DNA of 64,000 bases, taken from NCBI RefSeq assembly GCF_029867415.1, contig NW_026705905.1, positions 1-64,000 of the forward strand, given 5' to 3'. Position numbers and translations under genes: made by a program. Shown piece after piece: positions 54,331-64,000 of the stretch; position 1 is the first letter of the stretch, and every line of letters begins with the position of its first letter. The notes beneath the pieces are model-generated. The model saw nothing but the letters and a program-made list of their open reading frames with translations. It ran no database searches and was not told the DNA's origin. Origin of the DNA: Vicia villosa. Its lineage: Eukaryota; Streptophyta; Magnoliopsida; Fabales; Fabaceae.

Positions 54331-55640
54331 ATCAGATGAACTTTCACATTTTCTCTCTTTCACACTCTGAGGTTTCACGATTTTACAAAATACACCAATA
54401 AATTAAACATTTTTTTAAGTTTTTGTTTTTAGAGATAAGGCTTGAAACATCTTCAAGTGGACTACATCATCGAATACATATTTCCACACTTATATTCATG
54501 GCCGGTCCAATCAACGCGAAAGTCCTGTTCTAATTTTAAAAATGGGTCCAAATCTAAAATATAAATATAATTATAATAATTAAAAAAGACACATAAAAAT
54601 TACATTTATGTATTAATTAATAATATATTTAATTATAATTATTTTGAGTTTTGATTTATCTCAATTTTTGTATGTATTAAGTTTTTATTTTAGCAATTTT
54701 TTGATTTATTAGATTTTTATTATAACATTTTATTTATTTTAATTAATATTTATAAAAAAAATTGGACTTCTTAAAATTTTGGGGCCTCCTAAAATTTGGA
54801 GTCCTGTGCTGTAGCACTTCCTGCACATGTACAGGCGCTGCTTATATTGTATCTTGTTTAAAGGGTAGTAGCTTAGTGCTTTGAGTTATCTCCACTTTGG
54901 TGATTTTAATTATAATTATTTTCAAAGTTATTTATGTAAATAATTACAATTGTGTAAAATTGACAATAAATAATAGGTCACTCATTTTTGACTCGTATCT
55001 ATTAATTATAGGTTTTATTTCCTATATGAAACATACAAAACTACATAGCTAGTTATATATCTTACGTACGACAAAGTAGATTAAATAAAATAAGCAAAAC
55101 TAAAGTCATCAGTTCACTCCTCTTAATACAATGTATCTAAAATGTTTTAACACATGGATTAACAAAAAAATAAAATGCATGTGATTGGACGTGCAAGCAA
55201 CACTAATTTTTAAGTCGTGCACCGCCGAAGATTGACCCTTAAAATGCTGTTCTTGTAGCCGACTAGTTCTTTGTCCTCTTAGAAGCACATTATAATTATT
55301 ACAAGTAATTGTAATGATGTGTACCGTTTTTTTAATTTATTTTAAAAATTTATTATGCTTATTAGCCTTTGATTTGTTTTAGAGTTACCATTACCATTAT
55401 TATTGTCTCACATTTAGCTCGATTTCTTTAAATCTCTCCTTATTTTTATAATATGTGAATGTGACTATTTTGCTAGCAAATATGACACTTCATATGACTT
55501 ATCACATTGTGATCATGATTATCATTTCAATAATTTTCTTAACACAATTCATCTCTTCTATGTCATCTTAATTTTTCAGTCTCATCTAACATTAAATACA
55601 TGATTAATAGTTGAGTCAAGAAATCGTACAAATAGTACTA
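54331..55640. other. Intergenic
   Basis: AT-rich. A short block near 54498-54840 (GGCCGGTCCAATCAACGCG ... GGGGCCTCCTAAAATTTGG, CTGTGCTGTAGCACTTCC) resembles dispersed plant repeats with a ggccggccc-type start, without definable termini. No gene was seen. Confidence 0.45.
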
Positions 55641-55810
55641 TTCAGATAAAACCCATTTTTTAGAATAATGTCGCTTTCAGCTGCGACAATTCATAAATGG
55701 GTTTGTCTGGATAATACTATCTAGAAAAACTTAGTTTTGAAAATCAAGGTAGTTTCAACTACTACAATTCTCAAAATTAGGTTTAACCATATAATATTAT
55801 TCGGACAAAC
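55641..55810. repeat. Two adjacent imperfect hairpins
   Basis: Nested inverted pairs AAACCCATTT/AAATGGGTTT and TGTCGC/GCGACA occur at about 55650-55712. A second, diverged unit of similar design (TTTTGAAAATC.AGGTAGTTTC / ACTACTACAATTCTCAAAA) lies at about 55727-55790. They are possibly MITE remnants. Confidence 0.45.
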
Positions 55811-56470
55811 ATATAAGATGCGTCCGAACTTTACTATCCAAGCAAGTCGAGAGGGTTACATTTAGAAATTTATAGTGTTTGGGAGAAACATATAGGAGTG
55901 TTGAAAGTCTCACATTGTATAATATATGTCATGAACATGTTTTTATAAGTGGGGGCATTCCACACCCTACAAGCCAAATTTGTATGGTTGAGCTAGACTA
56001 AATCCCACATTGTTAACATGCTATCAAGAGTCTGGTTTAAGATCGGTGGGTCACCTACTATCAGGTTTTTGCTATCAAATTCGTAACAAGGATGTAATGA
56101 GAAACCCACATATTTTATATTATTATGGGGTGCTCATGTTGGTGCACAAGGTTGAAGATGAAGATGGAAGAAGAAAGAGAAGAGAGGAAACGTAACAAAC
56201 TCTCAATGGTGAAAAATTCAGGTATGAAAATCTGTTACACCAAGGTGTTTAAATACACCAACGAAATATGGCATGTAGGCAAAACTAAAGAAGCTAAAAC
56301 AAAGTCAAACTGCCATGTAGACATAACAAATGTTTACTAAAACTCAGAACAAGGTTTTGAACATGTAACTTCTGACTAATGCAGAGCTTCTGACTAACAA
56401 CCTCAGAAGCTACTGACTATAACAACTACTGAATATGAATTACTTTTAACATCATTCTTTAATTCATATT
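55811..56470 (-). repeat. Possible 3' LTR remnant of the decayed minus-strand Copia
   Basis: This lies directly downstream (on the minus strand) of RNase H. The complement shows a CT-rich leader-like stretch (CTCTCTTCTCTTTCTTCTTCC, about 56160-56190) and an inverted AATATGAATTA/TAATTCATATT pair (about 56420-56470). Termini were not found, so the call is tentative. Confidence 0.3.
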
Positions 56471-56484
56471 CAGCTAACTAAAAT

Positions 56485-57126
56485 CTATGACATAATTGCA
56501 TCCCTCAAATGGATAAAGTGTTCACTCTTGACAGCTTTAGTCAGCACATCTGCAAGTTGCTTCTGAGGGCTACAATGCACAACTTCTAGCACTTTATTAT
56601 GAACTTGATTCCTCAGAAAATGATACTTCGTGTCAATGTGCTTGCTCCTTCCATGCAACATTAGATTCTTGGCAAGGCTTATAGCTGATTTATTATCAAT
56701 CATCAACCTCATTGGTTTGATCACCTTAATATTCAGATCCTGCAATAAGTTCATAAATCAAACAACTTGACACGTAGATAAAGCACCTGCAATATACTCA
56801 GCTTCACAAATTTACAAGGCAACCACATGTTACTTCCTAGAGCACCAAGAAATGGGACTTCTCTGATACTTGAAAAAATATCCAGAAGTACTTCTTCTGT
56901 CAACTCTGTCTCCACACCAATTAGAGTCTGAATAACATATCAGCTCTGAGTCAGATGTAACACCAGAAGGGAATAAAACTTCATACCGCATATTCCCTTT
57001 AATATACCTCAGTAACTTGACAACATCTTGGTAATGTGACCACTTTGGTTTGTTCATAAACCTACTCACCATTCCATAGCAAATGTCAGGTCTGGTATTA
57101 CAAAGATATTTCAACGAGTCAACCAA
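56485..57126 (-). pseudogene. Copia RNase H and end of RT (fragments)
   Basis: Frames read LCNTRPDICYGMVSRFMNKP, CYSDSNWCGDRVDRRSTSGY, and after breaks LMIDNKSAISLAKNLMLHGR and SKHIDTKYHFLRNQV. These are the RT-RNase H junction and RNase H of Copia Pol. They end at AIMS-stop. Confidence 0.88.
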
Positions 57127-57545
57127 CTATTTAAAAGTTGTAGCATCTACTTCATAACCCTCAACATCATAATCCAAATTGTGATTCGTCACAACAGGTG
57201 TGATTTTAGTCTTGCAATTTGTTCGCTCAAATCTCTTCAGAAGTTCAAGTTCATGCTTCACCTGACGCAAATTATACCATTCTCAAAGTATAGAATCTCC
57301 ATCCCTAGAAAATATACCATATTTCCCAGATCAATCATCTCAAACTCATTCATCAGCACCTTCTTGAGCTTGACTATCTCATCTGAACTACTCTCTATTA
57401 GCAATATGTTATCAACATAGAGACACACCAGATTCATATTACTTTCAGAGATTTGCTAGACATAAAACCCATACTCCATCTCACACTTTTTGAATGCTTG
57501 AAGCTTGAAAAATGAAGCAATTATCATATTCCAAGGTCTAGGAGG

Positions 57546-58096
57546 TTATTTCAGTCCATACAACGCTTTATGTAACTTGTACACCATCCATTCCTGGTTC
57601 TTTTTCACAAATCCGGGAGGTTGTGAGACGTATACCTCTTCTTGTAATGGACTATTTAGAAATGCATATTTCACATCCAGATGCATCAGAGACCAATTCC
57701 TATTTGTAACTATAGCAATCACCAATCTAATTGTTTCATGTCTAGCTACAGGAGCAAACACTTCAACGTAGTCTAAACCAGATTTGTGTAGAAATCCTCT
57801 AGCAACTAACTTTGCTTTGTGTTTGTTTCTTGTAATGGACTATTTAGAAATGCATATTTCACATCCAGATGCATCAGAGACCAATTCCTATTTGTAACTA
57901 TAGCAATCACCAATCTAATTGTTTCATGTCTAGCTACAGGAGCAAACACTTCAACGTAGTCTAAACCAGATTTGTGTAGAAATCCTCTAGCAACTAACTT
58001 TGCTTTGTGTTTGTCAATTGATCCATCTGGCTTCAGCTTTATCTTGAAAACCCATCTGACATTGATGGATTTCTTCTCCTTTGAAAGCTCAGTCAA
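57546..58096 (-). pseudogene. Copia RT N-terminal half with an internal duplication
   Basis: The minus strand reads RWVFKIKLKPDGSIDKHKAK, LVARGFLHKSGLDYVEVFAP, HLDVKYAFLNSPLQEEVYVS and QPPGFVKKNQEWMVYKLHKALYGLK. A 188-bp segment (VEVFAPVARHETIRLV to LNSPLQE) is present twice in tandem, breaking the frame between copies. The catalytic YVDD region further on (about 57400-57420) is degraded. Confidence 0.88.
57641..58016. repeat. 188-bp perfect-looking tandem duplication in the RT fragment
   Basis: CTTGTAATGGACTATTTAGA through GCTTTGTGTTTG occurs at 57641-57828 and again at 57829-58016. I saw no internal differences by eye. It is much younger than the decay of the surrounding element. Confidence 0.92.
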
Positions 58097-58234
58097 CTCC
58101 CAAATATTGTTTCTTTCTATAGCCTCAAGTTCTTCGTTCTTGGCCTAGCCACACTTTCTTCTTGAGAGCTTCTTCAGTACTAACTGGTTCAGATTTTACT
58201 AACATGGCACATTGAATGTCTTCTCCTTCAGAGT

Positions 58235-59037
58235 CTATCTTAGTATCTTGCAACATGTCAAACTCTGCAAATCTTCTTGGTATTTGTCTGATTTTTTGTG
58301 GCATCTGAACTTGTTCAGAATCATTTCAAACTCTTTAACAATATCAGATATTAGATCACCTTCAGAAATTCTACCTTTAAAAGTTCCACCTTTAGACGCT
58401 TGGCCCCCTTCAGAGGATTGACCACCAAATTCTGGATCATCATCAAAATATGGATCAGAATCAGATTCACCTTCAAAATTACCTTTCAGCTTCTGACTCA
58501 TCTTCAAAGTCTCCTTTAGAATCAAACTCGACTTCCGCTTCAGAGTCATCTTCTAAAGATACTTATGACTTCGACTCATCTTCAGAGGTAGAATCCCCTT
58601 CAGATTAAGATGTATCTTTAAAAGTTATCTCAGGTGACAACACTGCACCAGAGTTGGATTGTGGCTTGCTCCAACCCCACACTTCTGACTCTTTCACGAT
58701 GACGTATCTTCTAAATTCCAATTTATTAGTGACTGAAGAATAAATCTTATAATCACATGTACTGTAGACTATGGTACCCAATCAACAACATTACTTTGCT
58801 TCTATCATCCAACTTCTTTCTAGTAGTACCTGTAACATGTTCGTAACAAACCAAACCAAATACCCTAAAATGAGTCATACTTTGCTTATCTCCAGTCCAT
58901 TTTGCAAAAGGAATAGTTTCCTTCAGTTTCTTTTTTAGACACATGTTGAGCATATATGATGAAGTGGCAACATCTTCTCCCCACAAAGTGTGAAAGAACT
59001 TCTTCTCTTTCAGCATACTCCTTGCCATATCAAGCAA
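58235..59037 (-). pseudogene. Copia integrase C-terminal part and linker (fragments)
   Basis: 59037-58753 reads MLDMARSMLKEKKFFHTLWG, AVAT-like SSYMLNMC and HFRVFGLVCYEHV, the end of the integrase core. 58549-58235 reads an acidic Ser/Gly-rich linker (SDSDPYFDDDPEFGGQ) typical between integrase and RT. Confidence 0.8.
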
Positions 59038-59040
59038 AGT

Positions 59041-60001
59041 TATATTTCTTATTTCAGCAATACCATTGTGTTAAGGAGTGTATGGATCAGTCACCTCATG
59101 CTCAATTCCATTATCCTCATATAACTTCTTTAATTCTATAGAGTTATACTCACCTCCACCGTCAGTTCTGAGATCTTTCAACTTCTGACCACTCTATTTT
59201 TCAGCCTTCACCTTGAACTTCTGAAACTTAGTAAACACTTCATGCTCAAACTTGATGAGTGCTACCCATGTCATTCTTGTAAACTCATCCACAAAAGACA
59301 CAAAGTATTTGTTTCCTCCAAGTGAAGGTACTTCAAATGGTTGACATACATCATAATGCACTACTCCTAAAGCATGCTTTGCTCTTTAGGCCACTTTTGA
59401 TGCAAATGGCAATATAGGTTGCTTGCCTTTCATGCATATCTCACATGACTTCCCAGGCATTACAATCTTAAGAATGCCATGTACCAGCTTCTTAGAACGG
59501 AGATGCCCCAAGCTTCTGAAGTTCAGATGCCCGAGTCTCTTATGCCATAACTTAATATCACCTTTAGCACCTTCTATACTAAGGCATTTGGTTTCAACTC
59601 TCTCTATATTCACCTTGAATGTTCTGTTGCTTCCCCTGCTCAGATTCAATAATCAGCTTCTGAATAAAATCATACTACTTCAAGAGATTATTCTTCATAG
59701 TTACCGAGAAACCTTTTTCAATGAGCTGACCTACAGTCATCAGATTGCTCTTCCTGAGAACATACCAAACATACTTGATTAGAGCAGTTTTACCACTATT
59801 CACTTTGACTTTAACATTTCCGATACCTTCTGCATTAAGGTATTTATCATCAGCACATCTAGTCTTTGTCCTCTTTCTAGATTCAAAATCAATCAGTCAT
59901 TGTTTGTTTCCATCTAAGTGATTTGAGCACTCAGTGTCCATATACAACCAGTTTACCGAATATCCACCATCAGATTCAAAATCCATCAATAACACAGGTT
60001 C
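59041..60001 (-). pseudogene. Copia protease remnant, gag-pre-integrase and integrase N-terminus
   Basis: The complement of about 59945-59900 reads WLYMDTECSNHLDGNK, the protease active-site region with Glu where the D(T/S)G triad has Gly. 59649-59386 reads LWHKRLGHLNFRSLGHLRSK and CEICMKGKQPILPF, the integrase zinc domain. Many stops interrupt between. Confidence 0.82.
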
Positions 60002-61918
60002 TGTCATACCCCAAAATTTTCCCTCCCATTTTCACATTTTATCTGGCTTATAGCTTTTGTTCATATGCATACATTTTACCCTAAAACCATTCATTTGAAT
60101 TTGCATCTCATGTAAGATCATTGGTTCAAAAGGCCATGATTCTTGGATTTCAACTATGTAATTCAACTGTATTGTCCTAACACTTGGATATGGATGATTT
60201 TATCAGATGATTCATTGGTTCTTTATTTGTCATTTTTGGTACAAGATATTTGGTTCATTAAATTAGGTTCTATTGACTAGGGTTCCTCTTTGGGCTTACT
60301 CACGGGACAAGTCATCATATGTGGAGGATTGCTTGGAAAAGAAGGAAGAATGCATTGTTGACTTTTCGGTCAAAGGCAACCCTATAGTTCACTTCTGACC
60401 CAAGACATTGGAAACTTCTATTTTCAAGAGGAACATGGTTATTGATGCATATTGGTGGAAAAGAAGCATTTGAGGTTATTTATTCATAAGTTGACTTTTG
60501 GTCAAACAATTGACCAAGTCATAGATTCTTTTGACTAAGCTACTACTTATTGATCAAAATTGGCATTTGGATTCATTCAAGATTACAAGGATTGAATAAA
60601 ATTTGAATTGATTACTCAAAAGTCAAAGGTCACTACAAAAAAGTCAACACGTTCAAGAAGTAGGTCAGATTACATTGTCATAGGTCAAAATCCATTACAA
60701 ATACCAAGAGTACATCACAAGATATTACACCATTGAAATCACAAGAAAAATACATGTTTGACCAAGAGTTGACTTTTGGCCAACTGTTGGTCAAACTACT
60801 ATCCTAATGCCTATTGTTGCTTTAATCTTCAAGCTTCCTCATCCTCATTCCACCATTCATCATGATCATTTTTATTTTCCATGAACCATGTTGCTTCAAT
60901 GGCCTCAAACCATGGACAACCTCGTGTATGATCACCAATTCAACCTGCAAGCCAACCTGCATTCATCATAAACACACACTCATCAGTTTAATACTAATTC
61001 AATGTGAAAATTAAAAAACAAAATACCAAAGCAGTATGCCCACCAGACATCTCCAATCCAATCTATTTGTTTATTATGCTAAGTTATACCAGTTCAAGTG
61101 AACACTCATAAACTATACATAACAAACACCTATTGCCAAAATTCAATACATTCGTACAAGTTTAAACACCTTCAGCCCATAAAATTTATCTCAAATCCAA
61201 GGCATCTCAAGACAGTTCGAATTCAAAAGCCTACAAAATCATGTACATTGTTCCAACCAAAATACCTACAGTGCAATACATTCAAAATAGGCCATGACTG
61301 AATTTGTACAACATCAACATTCATATTAGCATATAAGCATTCAATGAATGCATGGCTTTGTTTTAATCCAAAGTAAAGCATAAGACACGTCACAAGTATC
61401 ATAACAATGCAATACATCCATACAACAACTCGATTTTAATCCATTCATTACGATATGTAAGGCAACATACATATCCAAAGCAACATAGTTCTAATCATGA
61501 TCAGAAAGCATATTCAGAAAATAACCATGCAATCTCAAAATCATCAATCAAATCAAATTCAAGTAGAAAACAAATTGATGTATACACTTCCATTATGCAC
61601 AAGCCACTTCAATTATAGCCAAGTCTATGCATCATGAGTCATATCATTCAAGTTTAAATCCAATGCAAAAATGAAGATTTGAATCACCACATGATCACAT
61701 CAGTTTATGCAATTCCTAACTCATGCCCATGAGTTCATACCATTAAATTAACCTCAATCCAAAATAATAGCAGTTAACAGTTCAAGCACAAGTGATATGT
61801 ATCTAGTCCCCTTTACCTCCCAGCCTTTTTTACCTTTTAACAGTTCACTAATTTTTGATAACCAGGCAACTGATTTAACTATTTTTTAACTATTTTCTAA
61901 TATATTTAATCTAACACT
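60002..61918 (+). mobile_element. Partial Ogre/Tat-like gypsy LTR, plus strand
   Basis: It starts TGTCATACCCCAAAATTTTC at 60002, the typical start of legume Ogre-like LTRs as I recall them. It contains several GTTGACTTTTGGTCAA-type phrases (about 60358, 60490, 60768). It interrupts the decayed Copia. No matching 3' terminus is present; it runs into a Sirevirus LTR start at 61919, so the end is truncated or hidden. No coding frame is supported. Confidence 0.7.
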
Positions 61919-62780
61919 TGTAAGAATAAGATTGGTTATGCATCTGGCCTTAAATTTTGATGATAACTTTATATGTTATCTTAAAGAATAATTGTATACA
62001 CTAACAGTTTATTTCTAGTGTGTGGCTTTTGCCTTGCAGGTTCTGACTCTGGTAAGAAGTCATATGATGTCATCAGGTTCTGAGCTCAACACTCTGGAAG
62101 AATACTTGTGATATGTTACAATGGAAGTCAAAATTCTAGAATGCTACTACTGCAATGGTTCTAAGGAACGTTAGTACAAGAACATCTGAACGTGACTTTG
62201 CAAGGAAGCTTTGGAGGCCTTCTAAAGCTTTGCTTCTGTGTCCGATGTTCTGAAGATGCTGAAGACGAGGTTCTGCTGAAAAAGTTCGCAAGATTTGAAG
62301 ACATCTCTTCTGAAGACCAAGTGTTGAAGAATCTGAAGAAAATGTTATACTGAAACAGGTTCTAAAGACTTAGGTTCTGAAGACACAAGTTTTGATCATA
62401 TACAACATGCTTCATTAAAAATACAATAATAAGCATCTAAAGAATTATAAGATGAAGGACAGTTTGCATGTGATGGTGAGCATAAAAGTACTAACGTAAA
62501 TTGTGACCTCTACTCTTATAGGGTGGCATAAGGACAATCCTATATGTACTTGTTATCTACCATTCCTACCATGATCGTTGTGGACTTTACAATTGTACTT
62601 TATATTTCCTATTCTATCCTCTAACGAATATATCCTTCTCTATAAAGGAAGCTATTGGAATAATTTGAAATTAACGAATCAGTTCTACAAAACTACACCA
62701 AATCGCGTCATAAACTCTGTTGAAAAAATCTTTGGTATATTTTTGTATTTTAGCAAGGAGCTTTTGTTCGTATCTTGCTT
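61919..62780 (+). mobile_element. Partial Sirevirus LTR, same family as that at 22193-26292
   Basis: It starts TGTAAGAATAAGATTGGTTA and aligns along its length with the minus-strand LTR: GCATCTGGCCTT, CAACACTCTGGAAGAATAC, GGAACGTTAGTACAAGA, TGACTTTGCAAGGAAGCTTT, AACGAATCAGTTCTA and GGAGCTTTTGTTC. Homology stops at about 62780, so the last third is missing. It is diverged and old. Confidence 0.8.
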
Positions 62781-63963
62781 CAGAAAGTAACATTCAAAGA
62801 AATTTGAAAAGAAAAGGCAAACCTGTAAAGAGTAATAAATCTTGAAAAAAGGTAAATGACATAACATTTAAAATTGAATTAAAGTAGGTGATTCAAATAT
62901 ACACGGCCCTTGCTTGACTCATTTCGCTCGTAGCTTGGTTACTTTGAGTGCTAGTGTACAGGTTTGCGTAAGTTTAAACACCCTTACAATTATTTACAAA
63001 GTTTTATTTATAATACAAAAGTGTAACTGCTTTTTGGAGACCTTTGTCACTTTGCACTCCATGTGTACTCTCATAATTTCCAAATTCTCCTTCTATTGTA
63101 CCCACGTTCTCCATTTTGGTTGCCCACGTCTGATTTTTGACCACTTCGTACGGACATGACTTCGAATGGGTCTTCTTCTTGTACCGGATTTCCCAAATCT
63201 TCAGGCCCAGTCGACTTCTTCATATTTGCTTATGGTTGACTTTGCTTTTATACTCCCTTGGCTAGATTTTGCCTCCTGTAGAAATCCCAGCCAACATCTA
63301 GACATCTCAAACTAGCTACATATATGCTTATCATTTTTAGGGTAACGTCACCTATTAGTCTAATGATGACCCCATATCCGACGTGAATGTCAACTATTCA
63401 TATTTATACAAATGAGCACGAACTCTTTATCACCTGGATTAATTAACAACCTCTGATTCATTACTAGAATCGACATCACTAACTACTATATCACTAAGGT
63501 CTGCAATTAATGATAATTTCTAAATCTTGATTCCCTAGGTTTTCCATTTTCATGCACAAATGAGAACTCAGAGATGAACAAAGGAAGAAAAATGAAATCC
63601 CTTTTATTTTATTCCAGGTTTATAGAGAACTCAAGATGCATTCATCTTGATTAAAACAAATTGTTCCAAATGTGAAGAGTCTCCAGCGAGAAGAAAGAAC
63701 GATGACTGAAGCTTTCTCTGACAGTACTCAAAAAATGAAGAAGAAGTTGAAAATTGAAACTAAACCTTGTGTTACCACTTTATAGGCATGAAGGTCACCA
63801 ATTTTTTTTTGACAAAAAAGTCACCAAGTTTAACGCCCACGATTTGTCAGATTAAATCTCAAGTATGTAACTGTAACTTGAGTGCATTATGTGGGCCTAG
63901 ACGTCTCGCCTTGCTACTCGACGAGTGTGTGCACATGAAGATATTCCCCTCTGCAGCATTATA
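62781..63963. other. Intergenic
   Basis: No gene or recognisable element was found. Short open frames here lack coding signatures. Confidence 0.55.
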
Positions 63964-63965
63964 TA

Positions 63966-64000
63966 CTCCCTCTGTTCCTTTATAAATGTCACTTTTGTGA
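63966..64000. mobile_element. Left end of a Stowaway MITE, cut by the window edge
   Basis: A TA at 63964-63965 is followed by CTCCCTCTGTTCCTTTATAA and then TGTCACTTTTGTGA. This is a standard Stowaway left TIR, and close to the one at 4593. The other end lies beyond the window. Confidence 0.75.

Larger units (their letters stand above)
56471..60001 (-). mobile_element. Decayed Copia retrotransposon, minus strand, 5' part missing
   Basis: From 60001 down to 56485 the minus strand carries, in Copia order, protease, gag-pre-integrase, integrase, a Ser/Gly-rich linker, RT and RNase H fragments. They are broken by many stops and frameshifts. An Ogre-like LTR at 60002 cuts it within the protease region. 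No LTR could be paired, so the age cannot be judged from LTRs, but its decay is far heavier than in the other elements. Confidence 0.88.

Noticed and set aside
60002..62040. GGTTC on both sides of 60002-62035 as a TSD bounding a complete Ogre-like solo LTR
   Set aside because: The right-hand GGTTC lies inside the Sirevirus LTR, which aligns through it with the copy at 22-26 kb, so the match is coincidental. The Ogre-like LTR is better read as truncated at about 61918.

Overview
The window is nuclear DNA of a flowering plant, almost certainly a cool-season (galegoid) legume. It is AT-rich, contains spliced plant-type genes, and is packed with nested LTR retrotransposons. These include Sirevirus-type Copia elements, Ogre/Tat-like LTRs that begin TGTCATACCCC or TGTTGTACCCC, a Tork-type Copia, a LINE, a TRIM, a Mutator-like element (MULE), a hAT derivative and Stowaway MITEs. 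The legume placement is inferred from recalled resemblance of the Ogre-like LTRs; no search was run. No rRNA, functional tRNA or CRISPR sequence was seen.

Layout. 1-5.4 kb: an AT-rich stretch with a hAT derivative (8-bp TSD), a 1.9-kb MULE with an exact 9-bp TSD and a small spliced-looking gene, local tandem duplications, and a Stowaway MITE. 5.4-20.6 kb: a Tork-type Copia (500-bp LTRs, TSD GACAA) split by a 10.2-kb Sirevirus (TSD TAGTT). The inner element has gag, protease, integrase and env-like regions but no reverse transcriptase. 20.6-26.9 kb: a decayed reading frame, then the 3' part of a minus-strand Sirevirus whose LTR holds a 2.7-kb gypsy-like solo LTR.

27.3-34.3 kb: a mosaic of exon fragments from unrelated host genes, all on the minus strand. 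I recognise 20S proteasome alpha-3, enolase, a cyclin, an importin-beta and probably a protein kinase. A 3.2-kb Ogre-like solo LTR (TSD CCAAA) splits one exon, and a pyrimidine-rich 5'-UTR-like tract lies upstream. 35.3-37.2 kb: the only apparently intact host gene, a two-exon DUF1635 gene on the minus strand. 38.6-50.7 kb: a minus-strand L1-type LINE (16-bp TSD) split by a 7.4-kb Sirevirus (TSD GTCCT) that has gag, RT and RNase H but has lost integrase. 50.7-64 kb: a complete 633-bp TRIM, LTR-like remnants, a decayed minus-strand Copia with an internal 188-bp tandem duplication, a partial Ogre-like LTR, a partial Sirevirus LTR, and the start of another Stowaway MITE at the edge.

Functionally the window is one probable host gene in a sea of mobile DNA. 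The most interesting points are the multi-gene exon mosaic, the pair of Sireviruses with complementary domain losses (one without RT, one without integrase) that both show clean TSDs and near-identical LTRs, the arrays of short palindromes in LTRs and in the MULE, and the tRNA-like Pol III modules in the Ogre-like LTR.
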